Below are positions 1 through 10,844 of a stretch of DNA of 64,000 bases, one piece after another. The stretch comes from Hyaloscypha bicolor E (lineage: Eukaryota > Ascomycota > Leotiomycetes > Helotiales > Hyaloscyphaceae). Position 1 is the first letter of the stretch. Each line of letters starts with the position of its first letter. Below the pieces are notes generated by a model. The model was not told where the DNA came from. It ran no database searches and saw only the letters and a program-made list of their open reading frames with translations. The stretch is from contig NW_020194575.1 of NCBI RefSeq assembly GCF_002865645.1, positions 1,117,247-1,181,246 on the forward strand, written 5' to 3'. The position numbers and the translations under genes were made by a program.

Positions 1-624
1 AAGCTCTCAAACTGAAGTTGATAAAATGGAGCTATTCAGTACTGGACCAGGGTGGCTTGGTCTCCTGAGTCCAGCTGAGTGCCGAATCTACTCGCATTCT
101 TGCTTCGAAACCGGCATACAAATAGGTCAGAGAGGGACGATGGGGTTGGTGGCGAGACGGACACCGCTGGGAAACCTACCTACGAATCGTTCTGGCTCCT
201 TTTCTATCCAACGGAGACAGATGGTACATACTTTAGGGCAGGGTTATATATCGAAAAGGAAAGCATTGAGACCATTCGAGGTGACTTGGGGGGGAAGAAA
301 TGTGACAGTTGTGTGATGAGCACATGTAAAATTGTAGTATTGCTTGGAGCTACTCTATGGTAAATTAGCAAGGTCCACTAGTGTCTCATATATCCAGAAA
401 CTTCTCTTAGCTTCCATTTTCATGAAAGCCGTCTCATCGGGAACAGGTTTTCACTAGACCAGTGCATCTAGAAGAGAATCAAGCGTGTTGATATATTAAT
501 AATACAATTTTTCACCAGAGATGTCCGGATTAAAGTAATATCGACAAAACTGCAAAACACAGATCACGGGCTCTCAATTACTCCCCCCCAACAAAATTCC
601 CGTCCGTCTCTCTCGATTAAGATT
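1..624. other. intergenic, no gene seen
   Basis: Two overlapping short open frames near positions 26-363 have no recognisable motif and no supporting splice signals. The stretch just before 625 is probably the 3' flank of the minus-strand protease gene. Nothing else is seen. Confidence 0.5.
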
Positions 625-2819
625 CTACAACAAAGCCAATCCAGCAAGACCAACAAGCATCAACATTCCAGCTCCTCCGACAACCTTGCCAGCACCACCA
701 GTATACTCCTGTCCCTTCGAACTTGCCGTAGCATAAGGGTACACGCTGCCGGTCCCAGTGGGTGTAACGTAAGGATACACGCTGGCGGTTCCAGTGGGTG
801 CAACGTGAGTATAAGTGGCATATGTCTCAGTGGTCGTCGATCCATAAGGGCAGTGCTCGACAGACGCAGCGCAGGATGAGATGGTGTAGGTGGTCGTCAC
901 ATACACGATACTCTGAATAGGTCCATATGTTGTGGGGACTGGCGCGTAGGTGACGGCAACTGGTGTGAAGGCGACGGCGACTGGTGTGAAGGCAATGGCG
1001 ATTGGCGTGTAGGTGGCGGCGACTGGTGTATAGGTGGCTTCGACGGGACAATACGTTGTGTAAAGGCTGATTGTCTCGGTAGTCAAGTGACCGTATGGAC
1101 AGTTCGTCACTGTTGGAGCGCAGGAGGAAACCGTGTAGGTTGTGGTTGAGTAGACGGTTGACAGAGTTGAGCTTGGGTAGGTGGGAGCCGTCGTGGAGCT
1201 TGGGTAGGTGGGGGTCGTCGTGGAGTTTGAGTAACGAGTGCTAGACGAAGTCGAGACCGTGGGCTTCGATGAGGTGGAGGAGGAAGGAGTTGTTGTTGGG
1301 GTAGTGGAAGATGAAGACGAAGTTGAGGAGCCACCGCAGGCGCCGGTGATAGAAGGGACGGCGTCGACACCTTTGGAGATAGCTACAAGGTTTGTACCAC
1401 AATCTGCTGCATTGGCGACGAGCAGGTTCTGGTTGTCTTGGTCGTAGACAACTGCCAATTGTCAGCTTTCCTCTGCGAAACTCATCATGCATTAGGATGT
1501 TCTTACCATACGCAGCTCTCAGGAAGGAGTCACCCAAAACAAACGAGGAGTCATCGGCAACAACACCCAGAGCGCAAAGATTCGTGCCCGCCTGCCAGAT
1601 GAACTCGTGGAACGGGACATGAACAACCGTGTTCCCGAACCCGAAATCCATAGTTCCATCTTCTGCGGCGACAGAACACGGGACCTCGTAGATTCCACTG
1701 CCTGCTGGATCAGCGGTAGCAGTGGGGAAGTCGGCGAGGATGGCGTTGAAGAGGGTGGTTGGGAGGCGACTGAGGGTTCCGCCGCTGTCGAGGAAGACGG
1801 GTTGACCCGCTGGGTTTGATGGTGCAGGGTACGTTTTGGGAGCTGCGCCAGGCTTGGTAATTCCTACTGAGCTCATGTAAATCCAGTATCTGGAAGGACG
1901 TGTCAGTAAGAGGATGGATTAGGCGGGAAATGGGTCGAACCGGTCAAAGTTATCTGGCGCTAATGCTGCGGGGATGATGGGGCGCTTCTCAAGGACACCG
2001 GTGTACTTCATCGTGTCGATACCACCGAAGATGATTGAACCTATAGACTCTTAGAAGGATGTAGACAGAATATCAGTCACCGAGGCATTACCTGTGGTGC
2101 TGTCGACACCACGCAAGTCAAGACTGAAAGCCCGACTCTGAGTGATACCTTCAGTTGCAAGTGTATCAATAATTGTAGGATAACCAGTGAGCTCGATCCC
2201 GGGTCCAACTCCCATGAAGCCATTCGGAAGGTCGGAAGTAGAAGTGGCAACGCCAAACTGCTGTCCCGTAACGGTACTACCTATCATGAGATATGAGCAC
2301 AGTCTCGATAAATATTAGGTCTTTTCATACCCCCAAGCACCAAGGTGTCTTTGTAATATTCTCCTTGTGCAGTGCCACGCCCGTAAGCGAGGTTCATAGG
2401 AACGCCCGTGTCTTGCAAAGTTGATGAGGAGCCCGGTTGGAAAACGGGCAAGCTGTTGCACAAGGCGGTATCCGCTGTGCCGCCGGATGTCGAGCAAGTT
2501 GGATTCACCCATGTATCCGACGAACCAGTGTCAATTGCCACCTTTACGGTTTGTTCGGGGGTTCCAATAGAGACTAAATCTTCGAGTCAGCTCACAGATC
2601 CCCAGGTTGATCATGTGACCCCTCACAGCTGATCAGGTATCTGGTCCCAGTCTGAGTGTTTGCAAGATCGACAAGGTCTTGTCGTTTGGTGAGAGGGCAT
2701 GTTTGGTTGACGGTAGTGACAGGAAGTTTGAGAATAGCATCTCGTTTGGTATTAGGGAGAACGGAAGCTGATGACAAAGTTGCCAGAGCAAGGACGGCGG
2801 TCAAAGGAGTGGACAGCAT
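625..2819 (-). CDS. GPI-anchored secreted aspartic protease (family A1, yapsin-like)
   Basis: Pepsin-type endopeptidase predicted at the cell surface. Six exons are deduced on the minus strand: 2819-2627, 2573-2331, 2280-2092, 2040-1941, 1889-1507 and 1451-625. They join in one frame of 644 aa. The start at 2819 opens a signal peptide (MLSTPLTAVLALA, then SSASVLP); an in-frame ATG 33 nt upstream would put a polar stretch before it. Catalytic motif 1 is AIDTGSSDTW (Asp79) and motif 2 is FLDSGGTLSRLP (Asp276). After about residue 380 comes a long Ser/Thr/Pro tail with degenerate tandem units of the type FTPVAV/YTPIAI and two CPYG..TTET wall-protein motifs. The C-terminus is small residues followed by a hydrophobic stretch (GMLMLVGLAGLALL), as in a GPI signal. 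Intron 4 starts with the uncommon donor GTTCGA. The family call is firm; substrate and exact subfamily are not known. Confidence 0.88.
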
Positions 2820-4778
2820 GATCCCAATAACGAGTGATGGAGAATCGTGCAAGAAATGCTAATTGAGAAGGTTGCTCAAAGAAATGGCAGGCCTGAAGAT
2901 AGACTCCCCCCTCTTATAAACTAGAACGAAATTGTGTTGGCATTGCAAAATCTGGGGATTGTGCGAAGGAGTCGTGGCTGAGTGTGGGAAATGAGCGCCC
3001 GCTTTCTTCGCGCCCAATGCACGAATAAGCGAAGAAGATATTGCGCCTCAATTTGGGCTTTTTCGTTTGCTTACCATCTCCTTTTGCTGTCTTGGCAGAT
3101 TAAATGCACCTGTAATGGAATTCACAATCCTTCAAAGCACGGCTAGAGATTTCCTCTCCTATGTGTCTCTTTTAGAGCTGAGGTGCACTCGACGGGGAAA
3201 AGGAAGCTATACCGCTTCGGGTGGCAGGGTTCTCCTTTCGGTTTGCTTAGCCGCACCCCTGAAAATTTTCCCCAGCCTGAAACCTACCAATCAGGGAGGC
3301 CCCTCATAGATTTCAAGGAGATCCCAACGTCAGGCACGGAAAGTTGCCAGATTCATTCCCTCCATTCTGTATTGAGAGGAGAGTAGAAGCAATTTATGAA
3401 GCAATGTTAAGTCCCTTGCCGGCTGAGATCCATTAGAATTGCCAACTCGCACGTTCGTGACCAACCAAGAATGTCCGCAAAAGTGCTCGCTCCCCGCCTT
3501 GCTGCCTTGCCAAGTTGCCCGTCTTCTTTAGATGCAAACCTCAGGGGAACGAGAAGTGCTAATTTTGGAAGCGATGGCGTCAACGGCCGTTCTCACCGTC
3601 GAGTGTCAGACGGGCCAATCTTGCAGCATGACAGGCCGATGGGGCTGTAAGACGGAACAACTTTTAAGTTTTAAGCTTAACTCGGGCTCAGAGCGGCTCA
3701 GCCGCACGGTTTTCGAGGAAGGAGCAATTTTAAAGTGACAAGCATTCCAGTTGTTGCGACTCTCCAGTTGGTTTGTTGGACTTGGGTTTCCCAGGACCTC
3801 CCGAAGTCATGCATACGGATGGGTCCGACCGATCCTCGTATTCGAGCAGAAACGTCGCTGCCGTCCAGAACCAGATCCTGAATGGACATGGCAATGAAAG
3901 AAGGGGAATAATTAGGAAGATCTCAGCGGTGGACGCTTATTTCGCCCACATCCATTCCTGGGGAAAAGATCCCTCCTTCTGGTTCGCTCGCTGAAATCCC
4001 TGCATGTAACAATAGGGCGGTGAGTCGAGGGAAAGTTCGTCAGCCCTATGGAAATTGTCTTCTTGGCAGGGGAACTGGATTGGCCTTCCCATGCTTTTCT
4101 CCGTGATTGTTTGCGTTGGCTTCTTTTAAAAATGGAGGAGGGGATGAATTAGAATATGAGCAGGTTGATTCGAGAAAGCCACTGGGTTGAGACTGAATGC
4201 TTTTGTGACAAATATCATCGACATCCATCTCTTCCCCACAATTTTCGAGTGCAGCAGGACGAAAAAACATGCAAGCAAAAGAAGGCTTGGAAGGTAACAC
4301 AAACGGTGAAGCCTCCTCCGCAATTACGTTTCCCAAATTGCTTTTTCTGAGTCATGAGTCATGTGACTCTACGTCATGTTAGGCAACAGAAATATCCCTA
4401 AAAACTTCCTTTCTGGCTCTATCTTTTCAGAAAGAGTGGATAGTGCAGTGCGTGTTTGTTGTGCGCCTTCCAGGCTTCTATTTTGGCCTTTGCTGTTTCC
4501 TTTCTGGTATCGGAGCGTCCCTTTTCCGAAACCCCCGATCACGGGATTTAAGCGAGGGAAAACGGAGCTGGTGGAGGAGATATATACTTTGATCGGGCTC
4601 ACAGGAAATCACCTCACTCTTCTGTCGACTAAGATCAATGTCTCTTGGATCCTGCATCCCATTGAATAGTCTCTTCCTCTTTGAACATAACACCAGGCCG
4701 TTTTGCAGGATCGTACCGGGTGAGTGACTCACCAAAATATACGGACGGACGCCCATCTTTGAGTGAAGCAGCAACATC
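2820..4778. other. intergenic, about 2 kb, no gene supported
   Basis: Short open frames on both strands (for example around 3067-3309 and 4376-4669) show no domain or sensible splicing. The stretch holds the divergent promoters of the protease (-) and the monooxygenase (+). Confidence 0.5.
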
Positions 4779-6331
4779 ATGAAGTCCATTGCAATAATTG
4801 GCGCAGGGGTTGGTGGCTGCACCACCTACCTCTTCCTCAAAAAGCACCTCTTGCCACACATCCCGGACCTGGAAATCCACATCTACGAATCCTACCCGCC
4901 GCCGCCCTACCTCTCCAGGTCCAACCCTAAAGGCCCTTCCGGTCCCCTAAACGACACCGAAGAAAGACCCAACCTCCACTCAAACCCAACAACAAACGTA
5001 ACTACCGCGCTTGGCGGTGGTCTCGGCCTCAGCCCCAACGGAATCAGAATCTTGAAGACTCTGGACCCAGAAATCTACGCTCGGATCAAAGCATCAAGCT
5101 ACGAAACTGATACGTTTGGTCTTCAGATTTCTTCAGGGAGGATGTTGGGGAGTTTCCCAGCTGGTGGGAAACGTTATGGGAATGGAACGATGATTATTAT
5201 GCGTGCGGCGCTGCATGATGCTGTGTTGGAGAAGGTGGATCAGAAAGATATTAGTTTCGAGAAGAAGGTTAAGAGCGTCGTGGATGGGATGGAGAAAGTG
5301 AAGATTGAGTTTGAAAACGGGGAGACTGTCGAGGCGGATTTTGTAGTCGGTGCTGATGGGGTTTGGGGAAAGACGAGACAGGCAATTCCCGAGAGTGCTG
5401 CGTTGAAGGCGGAGTATGAGTGAGTTTTTTAAACGCTGATAGTTCAAAAATGCTTCGAAAGCTAACAAATGTCAGCGGTCTCGTGGGTATCGGTGCCTTT
5501 CTCGATGAGAAGACTACTCGGAACATTCTCGCCGAGCTCAAAGACAAGAAGAATGTTGTGCTCCCCAAGAGTGTCATGACCATGACATTCGGCCCTAGCG
5601 CCTTCTTCGGCACAGTCTTGGATGTGAGTAGACTCGATAGCGCCCCCTCCAAGGACGGACTTCCAGAAAATAAAGATCTCGACCGTGAACTTCCATTTGC
5701 AGGCTGGTGGTCCACCTTTCCGATGGATCCTCCTCCAACTTCAAAAACCCCGTTCTCTGAAGTCAAAGAGAAGGTCCTCGCCAATCACAAAGGATGGACA
5801 CCACTTATCACAGCTTTGATTGAAAACAGTGGGGTTGGCGGATCCGGAGAAGTCACCCATGTGCTTCCTCGATGGATCACCCCCAACTTGCCGAAGTGGA
5901 CAAGTGATAGCGGTCGGATCCTGCTTGCTGGTGATGCTGCTCATTGCATGCCGCCTGACAGTGGACAGGGAGTTAGCTGCGCGGTTGAAGATGCCATGAC
6001 CATCGGACTCCTCTGTGAGGCAATTTTCGTTGTGAAGGGGGGAGAGGAAGCAACTGATCAGGACAATTTGAAAAGGCTGTGCGATTTGTATACGAAGCTT
6101 CGTAAGCCGAGATGCGAGTACATCGTCGCTGAAGCTCGGAAGAGAGGAGATATGAAGAGAGAGTTGAACGTGGTTGAACAGACGATCCGCAATGTCGTGA
6201 TGTGGACGATGTGCAAGATCATGCCGGAGTCGATGATGGATGCGTTCTATTCTTACGATGTGGAGACCGAGGTAAAGAAAGCTTTGAATGGCGAGACACC
6301 TGCATTCAAAGGAAAAGGAAAAGTTTCGTGA
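4779..6331 (+). CDS. FAD-dependent aromatic-type monooxygenase (PHBH fold)
   Basis: Flavoprotein hydroxylase of the salicylate/kynurenine/p-hydroxybenzoate hydroxylase group, which hydroxylates an aromatic substrate using NAD(P)H and O2. Two exons, 4779-5419 and 5476-6331, give 498 aa; the 56-nt intron is GTGAGT...TGTCAG and joins AEYD to GLVGIGAF. The N-terminal FAD-binding Rossmann motif is GAGVGG (residues 8-13). The DG motif is VVGADGVWGKTR (about 188-200). The GD motif is LLAGDAAHCMPPDSGQG (about 362-378), which contacts the FAD ribityl chain. No signal peptide or membrane segment is seen, so it is probably cytosolic. It is not part of an obvious biosynthetic cluster here. The substrate cannot be told from sequence. 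Confidence 0.87.
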
Positions 6332-7115
6332 AGGATGAGTAATTTATGTGAAATACAAGGGACATGGTCGGCAGTTGGCAACTCGGTGGCTCGATACCCT
6401 CCCTACTCAGGAGTTTGACCGCAATGTACTTTTATTCTGCCATCCAAATCAGCCTATGATAATTTGATTGGAGACAGTTTAGAGCGATAGAGTTGCGGCT
6501 GCAAAGTATTTAATTAAATGAAGGCTGAGTGCGGCTGCAGGTGTGAATTGTCGAAGTGTTGCGAGAAGCGCACGTGATTTTGTTGAATGGGGGGGGTCAT
6601 ATGTATTGAAATAAGCATTTTTCGGGTACAGAATAGAGGGCATAGGGGGGAGGTGAAGCGAATAGTTGGCACTGCGTGTCGGCGAAGGCACACCGAACCA
6701 AGCGAATAGTTGGCACTAACGTGCCGGCGAAGGCTAAACCATGGTTTCTCTATTCTCGGCGGAATCCCAGCAAACCGGCCTCGAGGCATCACGACAACAA
6801 TCAACCATCTTTTTTTTTTGGCTTTTTTTTGGCCTCGAGTTGGAGTTTTTTCTGCGGAGTGGCAATTTAAAGGGGTGGGAGGTTTTTTTTGGGTTTTTTT
6901 GTGCTCTCGCTTGCTGGAATTGAGTTGGGGTCGCTTTCGAAAATTTTGCGGAATTCGTTTATTTACTTCACTCCCCTATTCATCTCATGCTAAGCGAGAT
7001 CGGACCAACACGCTAAAATATCGACGTCGCGTCCTGTCAAATACTTCTCAACACAATACCAGCATTTGCCAGGTTCACCTGAAGTTCCTGGATAATCATC
7101 CTCGCTAACGCCAAC
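6332..7115. other. intergenic with a 44-bp tandem repeat and poly-T runs
   Basis: No gene is seen. The stretch contains the direct repeat listed separately and several T homopolymer runs between about 6808 and 6900, upstream of the gene that starts at 7116. Confidence 0.5.
6656..6734 (+). repeat. two-copy direct repeat, period 44 bp
   Basis: AAGCGAATAGTTGGCACT is found at 6656 and again at 6700. Each copy is followed by a near-identical CGGCGAAGGC block. The two copies differ by a few substitutions. Confidence 0.8.
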
Positions 7116-8120
7116 ATGGCAGAGCCGGTGCCAGCCTCTTCGGAGCCATTGAACACACTGTCCCGGCGACTGTTGAACATCCATGCTCTCGTCCTCAGCA
7201 AATCAGAGCACATCCAAGACAGCGGCTATGTGCAATTGAACAACGACCTTGCAGAGTGGGAGAAATCATTCTTGCCTGCCTCTGATTGTACCCAAGCTGT
7301 CCAGAACAATGAGGGCGGTCCGGACCTTGCATTGCCCCAGCAGCCCCAGGACAATGGAGAAACAGGCAGTGAAACTCGGTCTGAGGATGAAGTGCAGTCA
7401 GCTGCAGCAAAGAGAGGGAGCAAGGCTGCTAAGAAAGAGGATCGCCGGGCAGCAGGAGAGGACACACGACCCAAAGCCAAAGTCGAGAATGTCCCCTCTA
7501 ACGCTGGACGAATGTACGAGGTACCCTTTATACAATGCAAGCAGACCACAGCTGACAATTTCCCAGTGCCAAATGGGTTCCTCAGATTCCTTTTGTCCTC
7601 TTAATGAGTGACCACGACCTTCGCAACGAGAAACTGCATGTCAAGGGCCAGCCAAAGTACATCAGGGTCCCCGAACTTATAATTCGTGCACACTCTCCCG
7701 TACTCGCTTTATTGCTGAACCTGAAGCCAACCTGGACGGACTTTGACCTCAAGGACCGATTCATCCACGATCCCGAGAATACTCAATATCCCAGAAAGTA
7801 TATCAAAAAGGACAAGATCTTTCATATGCAGGCGGTGCTCAATCAATCCTTCGGCGATCATGCAGACCGAACAGAAATCAGGAAGATGCCGGATGCGCAG
7901 CAATGGCGTGCAGTCTTTAACTGGGGCTATTATTTCATCAGCGGGAGGGCTGGAGAGGAATTTCAAAGATCCCATTACCCCCAGTCTCCGAGATGACTTA
8001 AAGATTTTAGCTGCGTTTCTAGGGGGCGGCGAGAATTTTGTGGGAGCTGTTGAGGAAGCGTGTGAGGTTGAGAAGGAGAGCAAGCTCTTTATTACGAAGA
8101 AGTCTGGCGCTAGGAAGTAA
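7116..8120 (+). CDS. uncharacterised protein, probable 3' frameshift
   Basis: I do not recognise the family. Exon 1 is 7116-7520 and opens MAEPVPASSEPLNTLSRRLL; it contains a charged, Ala/Lys/Glu-rich low-complexity middle. A 65-nt intron (GTACCC...CCTCAG) leads to exon 2 from 7586 (IPFVLLMSDHDLRNEKLHVK...). The exon 2 frame is rich in W, F and Y up to VFNWGYYFIS near 7940, then reaches a stop at 7996. The adjacent frame carries LRDDLKILAAFLGG... to a stop at 8120. That end is conserved in the decayed neighbour copy at 8480-8964, so it is real protein sequence. No ordinary intron bridges the two frames: the only acceptor that fits gives a 34-nt intron. A one-base frameshift near 7940 is therefore likely, making this gene damaged or the sequence erroneous there. 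Confidence 0.55.
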
Positions 8121-8479
8121 GTAGGTTTTGGGATGGCTTTTAGGATCTTGTTTATGGAGAATAATGTTGCATTCGGAGAACAGAGTACACTTGCGTATTG
8201 TCAAGGAAAGAAGCCCGTAGGATAGATGCATGATACCAAATTGACCAGAATACGCAACCAGCTTTTTCCAAACACTTTAGAGACTCCTTATTATTCACTC
8301 TACCCAATGACGTCGGAGCCAGGCGCTGATATTTAATAAAATCCCGAGGTCGCGCCAACTCCAGTCTTCCTCAACCCACTTGAAACACCGCCGTTACTCT
8401 CGACGCCAACATTCCAGATTCGTTGCCAACCTCGGCGTGGCTGGTGGACTTATTGCCAGAACAACTCAACAGTACGAAC

Positions 8480-8964
8480 ATGGCGGATCCTGTTCCAACC
8501 TCTACAGAGCCAGTGGAGAATCCAAAAGGACACCCCACACCCAAGCCCTCCTTCTGAACCTACCGGCCCACGTCAAAGTCGAACATCTCGAGGATCTCAA
8601 AAGATCCATGAATAATGGGAGGAATCTTATACTCGTGGGCCTCATAGTACTCAAGTTGCTCGGAACAACGAGGAGGAGGCTGGGTCTGGATTCCCGCAAC
8701 GCCAGGACAATGGAAGAGCTGGCAAGGAACACAGTCAGAATATGAAACGCAGCCCGCAAAGAAGGGAAACAATGCTGCTGAGGAAGAGGCTCGCCTGGAA
8801 GCAGAAGAGGACGCACCGCTCTGATGAGGATTTGAGGATTTTGGCTGGCTTCTTGGGGAAGGACTTCACCAAGGGCCTCCAATAAGCCGTATGAGATTGA
8901 GAAGACTGAGATGAAGGACAAGCTCTTTACTCTGAGTGCTGATCCAGGAAATGGCGCGTGGTGA
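8480..8964 (+). pseudogene. decayed tandem copy of the gene at 7116
   Basis: The start MADPVPTSTEPVENP mirrors MAEPVPASSEPLNT of the upstream gene. ALLLNL, EDLRILAGFLG and EIEKTEMKDKLF match upstream ALLLNL, DDLKILAAFLG and EVEKESKLF, in order. The copy carries early stops (after about 25 codons) and several frame changes, and it has lost most of the middle. Its end at 8964 lies at the equivalent place to the upstream stop at 8120. This is a tandem duplication followed by decay. Confidence 0.75.
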
Positions 8965-9516
8965 GGTACCTCAAGCAGTCATGTGGCTGGATAATAATAA
9001 AGATCAAGTAAAGCCGTGTTCATCCAAGGTATGTACATTGTCCCTGGGGAGTTGGAACAATGAAAGCTGGTGCATATCCAATGTTCCACTGGGTCAATGA
9101 ACAATAATTGTTGCACTGACAGCGGATCCCCAAATCATCGTCTTTTGCGTAAACACTTCAAAAGTTCCCAACTTCCCAATAATTACTTTCCTAGAAACTT
9201 CTAAAGACTGAAGCCACAGGCAAAATGACCCATACCATCCCAAAAGACTGTAATATTTGTACTGAGTACATCGTTCCATCTGAGAACTCCTTCACGCACG
9301 GGGAAGGGGAATTGGTCACGTGCTGGGCATCAAATAAACTCTGTCCCGATCTAATCTTATCTAATCGGCACCCCACGATCTCAAAAAATTATCAACTCAA
9401 ACACGCTCCTCCTCGACCTCACCACCCTCTCTCCCCAATCGACCCAATCGACCCAATCGACCCAATCGACCCAATCAACCAACCAATATACCTCTCAACT
9501 CCTCACGCAGAACGCA
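8965..9516. other. intergenic, TRM112 upstream region
   Basis: No gene is seen. The last 80 bases before TRM112 hold a small minisatellite (listed separately) in a C-rich leader. Confidence 0.5.
9434..9476 (+). repeat. 9-bp minisatellite in the TRM112 leader
   Basis: The unit CCCAATCGA is repeated nearly five times without interruption, ending in a CCCAATCAA variant. It lies 40-85 nt upstream of the TRM112 start codon, probably in the 5' UTR or core promoter. Confidence 0.85.
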
Positions 9517-9988
9517 ATGAAGCTCCTAACCCTCAACTTCCTAACCTGTGCAGTAAAAGCCTGCAAGTCGTCCTCCGCCAGCTTCCCCCTCCACCCCAAA
9601 GAATGCGAGCTCGTCTCCGACACCATCGCGCCGAACCCGAAGCTGATCTATAACATCCTGCCACGGGTTGATTGGAATGCGCTGGTTGTTACTGCTTCAG
9701 AGGTATGTGCCTTCCTCCCTCTTTCCCCTCCCCCTCCCCCCTACTTCTGCTCCACTTTGATCTTGGATGCTAATGGGTGTCTGCGAATAGCTAGGATTCC
9801 CATCCCTACCCCCTGCGGCGCCGACACAAGAAGAGCTAGAGAAAGACGAGAATATGATGAGCGAGCTGCATACACTGCTACTGGAGACGAGTGTCAGCGA
9901 GGGGATGCTGGTGTGTGGGAACTGCGGGCATGAATACCGGGTGAAAGAGGGGATTGCGAATTTCTTGCTGCCGAATCATCTAGTTTGA
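9517..9988 (+). CDS. TRM112: Trm112, activator subunit of tRNA/rRNA/eRF1 methyltransferases
   Basis: Small zinc-binding protein that stabilises several SAM-dependent methyltransferases (in yeast Trm9, Trm11, Bud23 and Mtq2). Two exons, 9517-9702 and 9791-9988, separated by an 88-nt intron (GTATGT...AATAG), give 127 aa, the usual family length. The N-terminus MKLLTLNFLTC is diagnostic. The zinc site is formed by Cys11 and Cys16 with a C-terminal C-x2-C (CGNCGHEY). The end REGI/KEGIANFLLPNHLV is also typical. Expected in cytoplasm and nucleus. It links functionally to RRP17 and FCF1, also in this window, through ribosome biogenesis, but there is no physical cluster. Confidence 0.95.
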
Positions 9989-10844
9989 TTTCTTCAAGAC
10001 ATGCTAAGGAAATCTTTGAGGCGGAAGGGGGGATGGGGAGTGGAGCAAGGGAAATGATGGAGGATGGACGGCAGGAGGGAAAGATGCAAGCCGGAGGAAT
10101 GGCGTGTATTGAGGAAGAAATACGGCGGGGATATGGAGTTATGATACCCTTTTGAAGCTGCTGAATTGCGGATGGTGTTGGCTGTGCTTGTTGAAGGATC
10201 GAGGATGTGGGCATACCAGCGTCCAAGGTGCGGGAGGCAGACACGATGCCGCCTGAGACAGACTTGAGGAATTCTTTGCATAGAGTCTTCGCACAACGGC
10301 AGACGGAGGTGGAGGACCATACACTTTATGGCATTGAAGGGTAGCTTCAGGAAATGCCAGTATCCAGGAGTCACATCACAATTAAGAGCCGACAGCATTT
10401 CTGGGTAATTGTCATATCTCACTCGCGATCTATCGATTCTCTACCTGCTACAAACGGCAGATCTCATCATCCCCAAACTATCCCTACATGCGCCAGCCTC
10501 GTGCCTAGCCTCTCTATTAGTACAAGGTCCTCCACCACCCGGCCCATTGCTCATGTCCCCGTTTCTCCACTTCTCCTGATCACCAGCTGATGAAGCTTAT
10601 TACCCCTCCCCCATCAAACACCCCTCGAATCGTCCATTCAAATGTCAATTCATCAAACGCCTCAAAAGACTCGGTTGAAAGAGTACATTTTTGTGTGTCC
10701 CGAAACCGCCCCAGACCCCCACCCTCTGATGCATTTGCGCTGTAAAAAGGGAAAAGGCCAACGACGACGAAACGATAACTCCCTGCTGAAAATAAAGCTT
10801 GCTGAATGTGATGAGTGATGCGAATGACACAATGAGAGATGCGA
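9989..10844. other. intergenic between convergent TRM112 and SET1
   Basis: Contains the 3' flanks of the two convergent genes. Short frames on both strands have no recognisable features. Confidence 0.5.

Noticed and set aside
7798..7831. 34-nt intron that would fix the frame of the gene at 7116
   Set aside because: Too short for an ascomycete intron, and the resulting protein sequence loses the W/F/Y-rich segment that looks real.
9438..9480. CRISPR-like regular repeats near TRM112 and in the LTR at 53044-53215
   Set aside because: Units are contiguous, without spacers, in a eukaryotic genome: ordinary tandem repeats.
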